In this document: positions 1 to 8,557 of the stretch, piece by piece | How positions within the stretch are numbered: the stretch's first letter is position 1 | Layout of the letters: every line of letters begins with the position of its first letter | NCBI GenBank assembly: GCA_004078665.1 | Contig: SCFO01000002.1 | Coordinates: 558,001-622,000 of the forward strand | Direction: 5' to 3' | DNA: 64,000 nucleotides | From: Halobacillus fulvus | GTDB taxonomy: Bacteria; Bacillota; Bacilli; Bacillales; Halobacillaceae | Program-made: the position numbers and the translations under genes | The notes under the pieces: model-generated | Told to the model about the DNA's origin: nothing | Seen by the model: only the letters and a program-made list of their open reading frames with translations | Databases searched by the model: none

Positions 1-427
1 CTTGATTCTTCATCCAAATCAACTTCGAAAGCGGGGTCATAGGATGAAGAGGTGTCCCCGTTCTTTCATATAAAGAAGGGTGCTCCTCCTTCAGCCACGC
101 CGCTTCCTTCGTACTTCTTCCGTCGGCCCAGATGATCGACGGCGTTAACGGTCGTCCATCTTCATCCATACAAATAAGTGAATGCATCGCAGCCGACACG
201 CCGACTCCGATGATATCTTTTTCATCTGCTCCCGCTTTCTCACGGCTCACCTTCAGTGCCTCGAGAGCCGCCTTTTCAATCGTTAAAGGATCCTGCTCCG
301 CATACCCAGGCTCAGGGTGGAGCAGGGGGTAGCCGACTTCGTACTCCCCCTTGACGTGACCATTGATATCAAACACAACACTTTTGGCACTCGTCGTCCC
401 GAGGTCGAGACCGATGACATACTTCAT
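1..427 (-). CDS. gntK: gluconokinase, FGGY family (C-terminus beyond window)
   Basis: Phosphorylates gluconate to 6-phosphogluconate in the cytoplasm. Only the first 142 residues are in the window. They begin MKYVIGLDLGTTSAK, the N-terminal phosphate-binding motif of FGGY sugar kinases, and continue with a stretch like the B. subtilis and E. coli gluconokinase N-lobe, including WADGRS. The ATG at 427 has an AGAAAGGAG ribosome binding site. It follows the RpiR-type regulator by 15 bp on the same strand, so the two probably form one operon, divergent from 6-phosphogluconate dehydrogenase. A xylulokinase is the main alternative, but the neighbours favour gluconate. Confidence 0.87.
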   Translation of the reverse strand, partial: MKYVIGLDLGTTSAKSVVFDINGHVKGEYEVGYPLLHPEPGYAEQDPLTIEKAALEALKVSREKAGADEKDIIGVGVSAAMHSLICMDEDGRPLTPSIIWADGRSTKEAAWLKEEHPSLYERTGTPLHPMTPLSKLIWMKNQ

Positions 428-442
428 GGAAGTTTCTCCTTT

Positions 443-1300
443 CTACACGCGCTTCCGGGAAATCGCTTTACGCATTTTCTGTGTCGATTCCTGTGTCTGC
501 TCTTTCTTCTTCACGCTGTAATTGACAAAAAGGGAGTCGATCAACGACAGTGCAGCAATCCGAGATGCCAGTGCTTCCGAGCGGAATTCCGTTTCTTCGG
601 ATACGGTATATAAGCTGACATCGACGAGCTTCGTCAGCGGAGACTTAGCGAAATTGGTGATCGCCACCGTTTTCGCCCCGTTGCTTTTGGCGACATCGAC
701 GATATCCAGCATATCTTTGTTCGATCCCGTATGGGAAATGATGACGCACACGTCGCCTTCTCTCAATTGTGAAGCGGACATCAGTTGAAGGTGGGAGTCG
801 ATGTAGGCGTGGGTTTCAAGCCCCGTCCGGATGAATTTATGCTGGGCATCCTGAGCCAGTACACCGGATCCTCCGCTTCCATAAAAGAAGACACGCTCGG
901 CATGAATGAAGTAATCCATCACGACAGACAGCGTCCCGATATTTTGGATATCGCGTGTCGACTCTAAGGCGCGAATGTTCGCTTGAAATATTTTTTCATT
1001 GATTTGAAGGTCATTGTCTTCTTCTGTAATGGTTTCATGAATATCCTGAATCGGATTGACGGTTTCAGAGGCGAGCGCAATCTTCATCGCTTGGAACCCT
1101 TTGAATCCGAGTCGTTTACAAAATCGGAAAACAGTTGCATCGGCAACCATTAAATCGTCCGCTACCTGGTTGATCGTAGAATGAACCATTTCTTCACGAT
1201 TCTCCATTATATAATCCGCAATCTTTTTTTCCTTTTCACTAAACTGACTGTAAGATGACCGAATCCGGCTGATGACATGTTTTGCTGGTGCTTCAATCAT
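443..1300 (-). CDS. MurR/RpiR family transcriptional regulator of sugar-acid genes
   Basis: Predicted DNA-binding regulator of about 285 residues. An N-terminal RpiR helix-turn-helix (about residues 1-77, with ATVFRFCKRLGFKGF as the recognition helix region) is followed by a C-terminal SIS phosphosugar-binding domain (about 125-260, including FFYGSGGSGVLA and VIISHTGSNKDML). The frame is open from a TTG at 1318, but an AGGAGG lies 7 bp before the ATG at 1300, which I take as the start (MIEAPAKH). It lies just upstream of gluconokinase and diverges from gnd. The ligand is probably a phosphorylated sugar acid such as 6-phosphogluconate or KDPG; this is inferred from context only. Confidence 0.88.
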   Translation of the reverse strand: MIEAPAKHVISRIRSSYSQFSEKEKKIADYIMENREEMVHSTINQVADDLMVADATVFRFCKRLGFKGFQAMKIALASETVNPIQDIHETITEEDNDLQINEKIFQANIRALESTRDIQNIGTLSVVMDYFIHAERVFFYGSGGSGVLAQDAQHKFIRTGLETHAYIDSHLQLMSASQLREGDVCVIISHTGSNKDMLDIVDVAKSNGAKTVAITNFAKSPLTKLVDVSLYTVSEETEFRSEALASRIAALSLIDSLFVNYSVKKKEQTQESTQKMRKAISRKRV

Positions 1301-1372
1301 GACCATTCCTCCTGTCAAAGTTTCTATTTCTAGTTTATACGAAAAAAATTTTAATTAAAAGTAAAAATTGAT

Positions 1373-1384
1373 GAAAAAAATTTC
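1373..1384. promoter_or_regulatory. candidate RpiR-type operator, GAAA-N4-TTTC
   Basis: GAAAAAAATTTC, an inverted repeat with GAAA/TTTC arms, sits in the divergent intergenic region just upstream of the gnd promoter. A related GAAAAAAATTTT occurs at 1341. RpiR-type regulators commonly bind short AT-rich palindromes of this kind. The region is AT-rich, so chance matches are possible. Confidence 0.35.
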
Positions 1385-1385
1385 T

Positions 1386-1399
1386 TGAAAACGCTTGTA
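1386..1399 (+). promoter_or_regulatory. cre-like site (CcpA)
   Basis: TGAAAACGCTTGTA matches the cre consensus TGWAANCGNTNWCA at 12 of 14 positions and overlaps the -35 element of the gnd promoter. This position would give carbon catabolite repression of the sugar-acid operon by CcpA. Confidence 0.5.
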
Positions 1400-1422
1400 T
1401 TAAAAAATAATTCTTGTATAAT
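1395..1422 (+). promoter_or_regulatory. sigma-A promoter for gnd operon
   Basis: TTGTAT, a 16-bp spacer and a perfect TATAAT (1417-1422), about 55 bp before the gnd start codon. The cre-like site overlaps the -35 and a palindrome lies just after the expected start point. Confidence 0.6.
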
Positions 1423-1432
1423 CGAAAACATA

Positions 1433-1445
1433 GAAAATAATTTTC
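1433..1445. promoter_or_regulatory. perfect palindrome after promoter, likely operator
   Basis: GAAAATAATTTTC has perfect 6-bp arms around a central base. It lies 10 bp after the -10 hexamer, at the transcription start region, which is where a repressor would block the gnd promoter. The divergent RpiR-type protein is the obvious candidate binder (inference). Confidence 0.45.
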
Positions 1446-1476
1446 ACAATTCGTCAGGCAGAAAGGGGTACGCAAC

Positions 1477-2373
1477 ATGCAAATAGGATTAATCGGTTTA
1501 GGCAAGATGGGATACAACCTTGCACTGAACCTGAGGGATCACAATCACCAGGTGGTGGCCACCGACGTCAACCAGGATGTCGTCAATGAAATCTCCAACG
1601 AAGGGGTGGCACCAGCGACAAACATCCAGCAGCTCGTCGGGAAGCTGGAGAAGCCGAGAACGGTTTGGGTCATGGTACCGGCTGGGGAAATTACGGATCA
1701 AGTACTCGAAGAACTCGCGCTCGCTCTTGAAGAAGGCGACCGGATCATCGATGGAGGGAACTCCAATTATAAACAAAGCCTCGAACGCGCGGAGATGTTC
1801 AAGGAGAAAAATATTTTCTTCTTCGATGTCGGAACGAGCGGCGGAACAGAAGGCGCACGTAACGGAGCTTGCTATATGATCGGTGGAGACGCTGAACAGT
1901 TCAAACAAATCGAATCCCTTTTTGCCGACACGGCGGTGGAAAATGGTTACCATTACTCCGGACGAGCTGGAAGCGGACACTTTTTGAAAATGGTCCACAA
2001 CGGAATCGAATACGGCATGATGCAAGCAATCGCGGAAGGATATGAGATTCTTGAGAAGAGTCAGTTCGACTACGATTACGAAGCCGTTTCAAAAGTGTGG
2101 AACAACGGATCCGTCATCCGTTCTTGGTTGATCGAACTGATGGAGCACGCTTTCTCGAAAGATGCCAAACTGGATGACATTCGCGGGGTCATGAATTCAT
2201 CAGGAGAAGGAAAGTGGACAGTCGAAACAGCTGTCGAACTCGAAATGGCTGCACCAGTCATCGCCATGTCACTGATGATGCGTTACCGCTCCCAGGAAAA
2301 TGATACGTTCTCAGGAAAAGTTGTCGCCGCGCTTCGTAATGAATTCGGTGGACATGCTGTTGTGAAGAATTAA
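1477..2373 (+). CDS. gnd: 6-phosphogluconate dehydrogenase, decarboxylating, short (NAD-type) form
   Basis: Oxidises and decarboxylates 6-phosphogluconate to ribulose 5-phosphate. At 298 residues it belongs to the short GntZ/YqeC-like class rather than the ~470-residue NADP class. It starts with a Rossmann motif (MQIGLIGLGKMGYNLALNL) and has IDGGNSNYKQS, VGTSGGTEGARNG and the catalytic-lysine region KMVHNGIEYGMMQA. The ribosome binding site is AGAAAGGGG, 9 bp before ATG. It is first in the operon with the TRAP transporter and takes the product of the divergent gluconokinase into the pentose phosphate pathway. Confidence 0.9.
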   Translation: MQIGLIGLGKMGYNLALNLRDHNHQVVATDVNQDVVNEISNEGVAPATNIQQLVGKLEKPRTVWVMVPAGEITDQVLEELALALEEGDRIIDGGNSNYKQSLERAEMFKEKNIFFFDVGTSGGTEGARNGACYMIGGDAEQFKQIESLFADTAVENGYHYSGRAGSGHFLKMVHNGIEYGMMQAIAEGYEILEKSQFDYDYEAVSKVWNNGSVIRSWLIELMEHAFSKDAKLDDIRGVMNSSGEGKWTVETAVELEMAAPVIAMSLMMRYRSQENDTFSGKVVAALRNEFGGHAVVKN

Positions 2374-2402
2374 AAAAATAATCATAAAGGGGTTTTTACA
2401 AA

Positions 2403-3440
2403 ATGAAAAAGGTATTTGCACTTGTCTTATCTGTCCTATTGATTGGTTTCCTTGCCGCGTGCTCGGGCGGTCAGTCTGCCTCAGGCACTGACGGCGAAGA
2501 TGAAAGCGCTTCAGGTGAAAAAGTCATCAAAGCCGGAATCGGTCTGAACCAGGATCACCCGCAGTACAAAGGTCTTTTGAAGTTCAAGGAAATCGTGGAA
2601 GAGAAAACAGACGGTTCGATTACAGTCGATACATACCACAGCGGACAGCTTGGTGATGACCGTTCCATGACAGAAGCGCTTCAGCTTGGTACACAGGAAG
2701 TCGTCATTCCTTCTACAGCACCACTTGCAAACTTTGTCCCTGAATTCAGCGTATTCGACATCCCATTCCTATTCCCGAATGAACAGGTAGCGGACGAAGT
2801 ACTGGCTGGCGACACAGCTCAAGGTCTATTGACGAAGCTTGAAGAACAGAATCTTGTCGGTCTTGCTTATTGGGAAAATGGATTCCGTGATTTGACAAAC
2901 AGTGAGCGTGCGGTTGCGTCCATCGATGACTTTGATGGTTTGAAAATTCGTACGATGGAAAATGATCTGCACTTGGATGCCTTCAAAGCACTAGGCGCGA
3001 ATCCGACACCAATGGCGTTCACAGAATTGTTCACAGCCCTTCAGCAAGGTACAGTGGATGGTCAGGAAAACCCATATGCAACGATTTATCTTGAGAAATT
3101 CTATGAAGTACAAGATCACGTGTCCAACACGCACCATATTTACAGCCCATTCGTCTTCTTGATGAGCAAATCTTTCTTCGATGGTCTTTCTGAAGAAGAA
3201 CAGCAAATCGTGAAAGATGCAGCACTAGAAGCAGGGGAACATCAGCGTAAGTTGAACCGTGAAGCGAACGAAGAGTATGTACAAAGTCTTCAAGATGAAG
3301 GCATGACATACACAGAAATCTCTGATGAAAATCGTCAAGAAATGGTCGACGCTGTCCAACCTGTCATCGAAGAGTACAAAGAGGATATCGGTGCAGAAAC
3401 AGTCGATGCGATTTTTGAAGAGGTCGAACAAGCACAATAA
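2403..3440 (+). CDS. dctP: TRAP transporter solute-binding lipoprotein, DctP family
   Basis: Extracytoplasmic substrate-binding protein of a tripartite ATP-independent transporter, 345 residues. The N-terminus is a lipoprotein signal peptide with lipobox LAAC (Cys at about residue 20), so it should be tethered to the outer face of the membrane. DctP features include the Arg that grips the substrate carboxylate (FDGLKIRTMEN) and the QQGTVDGQENP segment. It lies 30 bp after gnd and is followed by the DctQ and DctM membrane subunits. The ligand is probably an aldonate such as gluconate or galactonate, judged from the neighbouring enzymes. Confidence 0.9.
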   Translation: MKKVFALVLSVLLIGFLAACSGGQSASGTDGEDESASGEKVIKAGIGLNQDHPQYKGLLKFKEIVEEKTDGSITVDTYHSGQLGDDRSMTEALQLGTQEVVIPSTAPLANFVPEFSVFDIPFLFPNEQVADEVLAGDTAQGLLTKLEEQNLVGLAYWENGFRDLTNSERAVASIDDFDGLKIRTMENDLHLDAFKALGANPTPMAFTELFTALQQGTVDGQENPYATIYLEKFYEVQDHVSNTHHIYSPFVFLMSKSFFDGLSEEEQQIVKDAALEAGEHQRKLNREANEEYVQSLQDEGMTYTEISDENRQEMVDAVQPVIEEYKEDIGAETVDAIFEEVEQAQ

Positions 3441-3537
3441 AGAAATTTAGGGAGTGAGATGTTGTCAGGTTCTTTAAAGGAGCCCGGCAGCATCTTTCCA
3501 CCATACATAAAAAAAGAGGATCAGCTGAGGTGACATT

Positions 3538-4077
3538 ATGAACATCATTCGGGCAATTGATCGGCGACTGGAAGAAGTCCTGTTAGTCCTATTCTCATCA
3601 GTGATGGTGAGCGTCATATTTTTGCAAGTCGTCATGCGTGTGTCAGGGAACTCCTTGTCATGGTCGGAGGAGCTTGCGCGCTATTGTTTCATTTGGCTTG
3701 TATATATCGGGATCAGTTATGGAGTCAAGAAGCAACGGCACATCAAAGTCGATGTCATGCTTCTTTTATTGAAAGGAAAAGGAAAGCTCGTCCTTTCCAT
3801 CGTTGCGAATCTATTATTCTTGTTTTTCAGTTTGTATGTAGTTGTAAACGGTTACGGCATTGCGAATCAGTTACTAGGATTCGGACAGCAGTCCCCGGCG
3901 CTTGGTATTCCGATGGGGCTTGTCTATATGGCGACACCTGTCGGCTTTGGGCTCGCAGCGATCCGTCTGATTCAGAATCTTTATGTCCAAGTGAAGATGC
4001 TGATCGGCAAGCAGCCGCTCGATGTCGATGGTGAGCGCGATCGTATTCAAAAGCAGGAAGGAGAGGATGAACAATGA
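3538..4077 (+). CDS. dctQ: TRAP transporter small membrane subunit, DctQ family
   Basis: Small integral membrane subunit of the TRAP transporter, 179 residues with four predicted membrane helices and the family signature SWSEELARYCFIWLVYIG near residue 42. The C-terminal tail is charged and cytoplasmic. Its stop overlaps the start of dctM (ATGA, 4 bp), suggesting translational coupling. A 97-bp gap separates it from dctP. Confidence 0.9.
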   Translation: MNIIRAIDRRLEEVLLVLFSSVMVSVIFLQVVMRVSGNSLSWSEELARYCFIWLVYIGISYGVKKQRHIKVDVMLLLLKGKGKLVLSIVANLLFLFFSLYVVVNGYGIANQLLGFGQQSPALGIPMGLVYMATPVGFGLAAIRLIQNLYVQVKMLIGKQPLDVDGERDRIQKQEGEDEQ

Positions 4078-5354
4078 CATCAATCGTATTATTCGGATCC
4101 TTTGCCATCCTCCTGCTCTTAAGTGTTCCAATCGGAATTGCACTCGGACTTGCGACAATGGCAACCATCTTCTATACAGGCGCGATCCCAATGGAATTCC
4201 TGATGAAAGAACTCGTCACATCCGTCGATTCCTTCCCACTGATGGCCGTGCCATTTTTCATACTGGCTGGTGAAATCATGGGGAAAGGCGGAATTTCAAG
4301 CCGTCTCTTCGACTTCGCCAACTCACTTGTCGGAAACAAAACGGGTGGATTCGCGATGGCGACCATCGTCACTTGTATGTTCTTTGCGGCCATTTCCGGT
4401 TCTGGTCCAGCAACTGTAGCCGCAATCGGAGGCATTATGATTCCTGCCATGGTGAAGCAAGGCTACGACAAGAAGTTCGCAACTGCGACCGTAGCAGCAG
4501 CCGGTTCGATCGGGGTCATCATTCCTCCGAGTATTCCGATGGTCATTTACGGTGTCGTCGGAAGCGCATCGATCGGTGACATGTTCATCGCCGGAATCAT
4601 TCCAGGTCTACTTGTCGGATTCGCGCTTATGGCTTGGGCTTATATTTATTCGAAAAAGAACAACTACAGAGGAACCAACGAAAAAACATCGCTTGCGAAT
4701 ATCGGAAAAACCTTCTGGGAGGCCAAATGGGCTCTTTTGATCCCCGTCATCATCCTTGGCGGAATCTACGGGGGAATCTTCACCCCGACAGAAGCCGCGG
4801 TCATCGCTGTCGTCTACGGACTGATTGCAGGACTGTTCCTTTATCGTGAACTCAAAATCAAAGATCTTCCGAAAGTACTTGCCGATTCTTCTCTGACAAC
4901 CGCAACGGTTCTGATCATCGTCGGCTCGGCTACAGCATTCGGGCGCCTCTTGACGATCGAACAGATCCCGACAGAGGTAGCCAACTTCCTGCTATCCATT
5001 TCAGAAAATGAGATTGTCATCATTTTACTGATCACACTCCTACTTCTATTGGTCGGATGTTTCATGGATACGCTCGCTGCCATCATCATTTTGACGCCGA
5101 TCTTACTACCGATTGCAGTCAACATTGGTTACGACCCGATCCACTTCGGAATCATCATGGTCGTCAACCTAGCGATCGGATTCATCACACCGCCACTCGG
5201 GGTCAACCTGTTTGTCGGTTCCGGAATATCAGGACTGTCGATTGAACAGCTGTCAAGAGCGATCATTCCATTCTTCCTTGCGATGATTTTTGCCCTGATG
5301 ATGATTACATTCATCCCTGAATTGTCGTTGTGGCTGATCAGCTTCTCTGATTAA
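4074..5354 (+). CDS. dctM: TRAP transporter large permease subunit, DctM family
   Basis: Sodium- or proton-coupled permease subunit, 426 residues with about 12 membrane segments. Typical DctM segments are present: VPFFILAGEIMGKGGIS near residue 58, FFAAISGSGPATVAAIG near 101, and GFITPPLGVNLFVGSGISG near 364. It works with dctP and dctQ to import a carboxylated substrate. A rho-independent terminator begins 43 bp after the stop, so the downstream KDG kinase group may have its own promoter or depend on read-through. Confidence 0.92.
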   Translation: MTSIVLFGSFAILLLLSVPIGIALGLATMATIFYTGAIPMEFLMKELVTSVDSFPLMAVPFFILAGEIMGKGGISSRLFDFANSLVGNKTGGFAMATIVTCMFFAAISGSGPATVAAIGGIMIPAMVKQGYDKKFATATVAAAGSIGVIIPPSIPMVIYGVVGSASIGDMFIAGIIPGLLVGFALMAWAYIYSKKNNYRGTNEKTSLANIGKTFWEAKWALLIPVIILGGIYGGIFTPTEAAVIAVVYGLIAGLFLYRELKIKDLPKVLADSSLTTATVLIIVGSATAFGRLLTIEQIPTEVANFLLSISENEIVIILLITLLLLLVGCFMDTLAAIIILTPILLPIAVNIGYDPIHFGIIMVVNLAIGFITPPLGVNLFVGSGISGLSIEQLSRAIIPFFLAMIFALMMITFIPELSLWLISFSD

Positions 5355-5396
5355 CCGAATGATAGGACTGATCCTCCTCTTATTCATACCCAAAAT

Positions 5397-5423
5397 CCCT
5401 TGCCCTAGCTGCAAGGGGTTTTT
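5397..5423 (+). terminator. rho-independent terminator after dctM
   Basis: CCCTTGC stem (5397-5403), 7-nt loop, GCAAGGG (5411-5417) and a T run. It separates the gnd-TRAP operon from the KDG kinase group. Confidence 0.8.
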
Positions 5424-5574
5424 CGTTCAACGAGTATTATAGAGAAAGTATGGAGTACAAGCCGGCGGGGAAGGACTTGATTTCTGCAGAGAAATGGAAA
5501 GCTTTTTGGTGTAACACCTGCAGGATCTTGTCTACTTTTATCACTCATGGGAGTAACCACTGTGCCCTAGCCAT

Positions 5575-5747
5575 GTTTCCATTAGCACATTTGGGCAAGG
5601 CTTTCCGGGAAATAGCGAGACTCCTATTGGGAGGAAAGGGCAGGCTGAGATCCCGCAGGAGCTATGCGACGAGGAAGCTCAGCGCCCGCCCATGGAAAGC
5701 GAGTTATTTCCCGGACCGCCTACCTCCCAACACCAAGAAACGGAAGC
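5575..5747 (+). repeat. palindromic intergenic element, copy 1
   Basis: One of six related elements in this window. Outer ends are GTTTCC (5575) and ACGGAAGC (5740-5747). Inside, GGGAAATAGCGAGACTCCTA on the left pairs imperfectly with the right half, which carries AGCTCAGCGCCCGCCCATGG and AAAGCGAGTTATTTCCC. The element fills most of the gap (5424-5776) between the dctM terminator and KDG kinase. An open frame runs through it into KDG kinase, but this reads repeat DNA and is not part of the protein. Confidence 0.85.
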
Positions 5748-5776
5748 AATCATTTATCAGAAAGGAAGGGATAAGC

Positions 5777-6745
5777 TTGAAACCGTTAGATGTCGTAACG
5801 TTAGGAGAGACCATGGTACTGTTCAGCAGCGAAGAACAGAAGCCTCTCCAGTACGTCCACCAAATGAAAAAACAAATGGCCGGAGCCGAATCCAACGTCG
5901 CCATAGCTCTTGCCCGGCTCAACTACCCAACCGGCTGGATCAGCAAGCTCGGAGCCGATCCATTCGGTACATACATTCGCAACACCATCCGTGGAGAAGG
6001 CGTCGACACATCGCACGTCACGTTCACAAACGAAGCAGCAACAGGCGTCTTTTTCAAAGAGCAGACATCACCCGAGCACGTCCAGGTGTACTACTACAGG
6101 AAAAACTCAGCCGCAAGCCTTTTGACACAAGAGGACCTTGCTGAATCGTACCTGTCTCAAGCAAAAATCCTGCACGTAACGGGAATCACCCCAGCGTTAA
6201 GCGGATCGTGCAGACAAGCCGTTTTCCATGCCATCAAAGTCGCCAAAGCATCCGGAACGACCGTCGTATTCGATCCGAACATCCGCTACAAGCTTTGGGA
6301 CAGTGAAGAAGAGGTGCGCGAAGTACTAATGGACATCGCCTCTTTGGCAGATGTCATTCTGCCAGGTGTTGAGGAAGCTGAATTTCTAACGGGAGAAAAA
6401 GACTATCATAAAGCTGCTGGAAGCTTACGTGGCCGTCCTGAACAAACGATCGTCATGAAGCTTGGAAAAGAAGGCGCCTATTACGAATCGAATGAGGGAT
6501 CCGGTTTTGTAGACGGATTCCAGGTGGATCGTGTCGTCGATCCAGTCGGGGCAGGAGACGGGTTTGCTGCCGGAGTCATCAGCGGTCTGATCGATGGCAT
6601 TCCGATAGAAGAAGCAGTCCGAAGAGGAAACGCCATCGGTGCACACGTCGTTCAGATGGCTGGAGATATCGAAGGGCTGCCGAATTGGCGTGAGCTTGAA
6701 CAGATGCTGACCGGGGAGCAACGCTCGGTCGATGTAGAGAGATAA
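5777..6745 (+). CDS. kdgK: 2-keto-3-deoxygluconate/galactonate kinase, PfkB family
   Basis: Phosphorylates 2-keto-3-deoxy-gluconate or -galactonate at C6, the step before aldol cleavage. It has 322 residues, normal for KdgK. PfkB signatures are present: AGAESNVAIALARLNYPTGW near residue 37 and the C-terminal DPVGAGDGFAAGVISG with the catalytic Asp. The frame extends back to 5450 through repeat DNA, so I place the start at TTG 5777 (MKPLDVVTLGETM), behind AAAGGAAGGG. Followed 16 bp later by KDPG aldolase. With dgoD downstream, the natural substrate may be the galacto epimer; a PfkB-type enzyme would then do the job of E. coli DgoK. Confidence 0.87.
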   Translation: MKPLDVVTLGETMVLFSSEEQKPLQYVHQMKKQMAGAESNVAIALARLNYPTGWISKLGADPFGTYIRNTIRGEGVDTSHVTFTNEAATGVFFKEQTSPEHVQVYYYRKNSAASLLTQEDLAESYLSQAKILHVTGITPALSGSCRQAVFHAIKVAKASGTTVVFDPNIRYKLWDSEEEVREVLMDIASLADVILPGVEEAEFLTGEKDYHKAAGSLRGRPEQTIVMKLGKEGAYYESNEGSGFVDGFQVDRVVDPVGAGDGFAAGVISGLIDGIPIEEAVRRGNAIGAHVVQMAGDIEGLPNWRELEQMLTGEQRSVDVER

Positions 6746-6761
6746 AAGAGGAGGGATTTGT

Positions 6762-7409
6762 GTGAACGCGTTTGAACGCATGAGACTGCTTGAAGAGTGC
6801 GATATCGTCACGGTCATCCGGCGACTCGCCCCGGAAGATGTGTTTCCGTTATCGGAAGCGCTGGTCGAGGGAGGAATTACAGCGTTTGAAGTGACCGTGG
6901 ACAGCGAGAATGCCTATCAGATCATCCGTGATTTGAAGAAAAAGTGGGGGGATCAGGCGCTCGTTGGCGCAGGGACGGTGCTTGATGAAGTGTCAGCCAG
7001 ACTGGCCATCGATGCGGGGGCAGACTTTGTTTTTTCTCCAATTTACAGCAAAGAAGTGATCCAAACGGCCAACCGCTATGGAGTCCTCGCCCTTCCAGGC
7101 GTGCTGACACCGACCGAAATGGTCGAAGCTTATCAAATGGGCGCAGATGCGGTGAAGCTGTTTCCAGCGTCTGCGTTCGGTCCGTCCTATGTGAAAGATA
7201 TGCAAGGTCCGCTCGGCCACATTCCAATCATTCCGACTGGTGGCATCAGTCACGACAACATTCAGGACTATATGCAAAACGGCGCACTCGCTGTAGGCGT
7301 CGGCGGGGGTCTTGTCGATCCGGAAGTCATTCATAAAGGGGAATTTTCGGAAATAACGAAAAGGGCACGTCAACTGAAGGACGCAGCCAAAGGGAGGAAC
7401 CACCAATGA
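6762..7409 (+). CDS. eda: 2-keto-3-deoxy-6-phosphogluconate (KDPG/KDPGal) aldolase
   Basis: Class I aldolase splitting KDPG or KDPGal into pyruvate and glyceraldehyde 3-phosphate. It has 215 residues and starts at GTG with GAGGAGG 7 bp upstream. The family's Schiff-base lysine lies in [17 protein letters not shown] (about residue 133), and the general-base Glu in [11 protein letters not shown] near residue 41; GAGTVLDE and [10 protein letters not shown] (phosphate site) are also present. The stop overlaps the dgoD start by 4 bp (ATGA). Members of this family often accept both gluco and galacto forms. Confidence 0.92.
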   Translation: MNAFERMRLLEECDIVTVIRRLAPEDVFPLSEALVEGGITAFEVTVDSENAYQIIRDLKKKWGDQALVGAGTVLDEVSARLAIDAGADFVFSPIYSKEVIQTANRYGVLALPGVLTPTEMVEAYQMGADAVKLFPASAFGPSYVKDMQGPLGHIPIIPTGGISHDNIQDYMQNGALAVGVGGGLVDPEVIHKGEFSEITKRARQLKDAAKGRNHQ

Positions 7410-8554
7410 AAATCATAGACATCGAAACATTTGTCGTACCACCAAGATGGCTATTTTTAAAAATGACGACAGACGAAGGGATGGAGGGCTGGGGAGAGCC
7501 TGTGATCGAAGGGAGAGCCGAAACCGTCCAGGCCGCTGTCCATGAACTGAAGGATTATTTGATCGGGAAAAACCCGCTACATATCGAGGACCACTGGAAC
7601 GTCATGTACCGCAGTGGTTTTTACCGGGGTGGACCGATCCATATGAGTGCTATATCAGGGATCGATCAGGCCTTATGGGATATCAAAGGGAAACATTATG
7701 ATGCACCTGTCTCAGAACTGATGGGAGGCGCCTGCCGTCATTCGATTGATGTCTACTCATGGATCGGCGGGGACCGTCCTTCTGATGTCGGAACCGCCGC
7801 AAAAGATGCCGTCGATCGCGGTTTTCGTGCCGTCAAAATGAATGGAACCGAAGAGCTGCAGTACATCGATTCATTCCAAAAAGTGAGCGCAGCTGTCGAA
7901 CGTGTCGATGCCGTCCGTCAGGCTGTTGGTGACAATGTAGGGATCGGCATCGATTTTCACGGACGTGTCCACAAGCCGATGGCGAAAATTTTAGCAAAAG
8001 AACTCGAGCCATATCGTCCGATGTTCATCGAAGAGCCTGTTCTACCGGAAAATAATGAAGCGCTGAAAGAGATCGCCCAGCAGACGACGATTCCGATTGC
8101 GACAGGAGAAAGAATGTATTCACGCTGGGACTTCAAGCCGCTGCTCGCTGATGGACACGTCGACATCCTGCAACCGGATTTATCGCACGCCGGTGGCATT
8201 ACGGAATGTAAAAAAATTGCCTCGATGGCAGAGGCCTATGATGTAGCTGTCGCTTTCCACTGTCCTTTAGGACCGATCGCGCTCGCTTCCTGCCTGCAGG
8301 TGGACGCTACGTGCCACAACGCCTTCATTCAGGAGCAGAGCCTCGGTATCCATTACAACCAGGGCAGCGACCTTCTCGACTATCTCGTCGATCCGTCTGT
8401 TTTCCATTATGAAAATGGACAGGTGAACATGCTGGAAGGACCAGGACTCGGCATCACGATCAATGAAGAACACGTTCGCCGGATGGCGGAGGAAGGACAT
8501 CGCTGGAGAAACCCTGTATGGAGACATCGGGACGGCAGTGTTGCGGAGTGGTAA
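7406..8554 (+). CDS. dgoD: D-galactonate dehydratase, enolase superfamily
   Basis: Dehydrates D-galactonate to 2-keto-3-deoxygalactonate. At 382 residues it matches E. coli DgoD along its whole length: LPPRW-like start, [33 protein letters not shown], catalytic and metal residues in [18 protein letters not shown] (Asp ligand and His), FIEEPV (Glu), [11 protein letters not shown] (Glu), the second catalytic His in [11 protein letters not shown], and the family's C-terminal [16 protein letters not shown]. Translationally coupled to eda. The close match favours galactonate over mannonate or gluconate dehydratase activity. Confidence 0.92.
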   Translation: MKIIDIETFVVPPRWLFLKMTTDEGMEGWGEPVIEGRAETVQAAVHELKDYLIGKNPLHIEDHWNVMYRSGFYRGGPIHMSAISGIDQALWDIKGKHYDAPVSELMGGACRHSIDVYSWIGGDRPSDVGTAAKDAVDRGFRAVKMNGTEELQYIDSFQKVSAAVERVDAVRQAVGDNVGIGIDFHGRVHKPMAKILAKELEPYRPMFIEEPVLPENNEALKEIAQQTTIPIATGERMYSRWDFKPLLADGHVDILQPDLSHAGGITECKKIASMAEAYDVAVAFHCPLGPIALASCLQVDATCHNAFIQEQSLGIHYNQGSDLLDYLVDPSVFHYENGQVNMLEGPGLGITINEEHVRRMAEEGHRWRNPVWRHRDGSVAEW

Positions 8555-8557
8555 ACG

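Noticed and set aside
1498-2025. 175-residue minus-strand ORF opposite gnd, and other long antisense frames such as 15706-16203 and 41409-42095
   Set aside because: Shadows of well-supported genes on the other strand, without ribosome binding sites or family motifs.
5450-5776. N-terminal extension of about 109 residues on KDG kinase
   Set aside because: It translates the palindromic repeat, has no family similarity and the PfkB domain begins right at TTG 5777 with a ribosome binding site.
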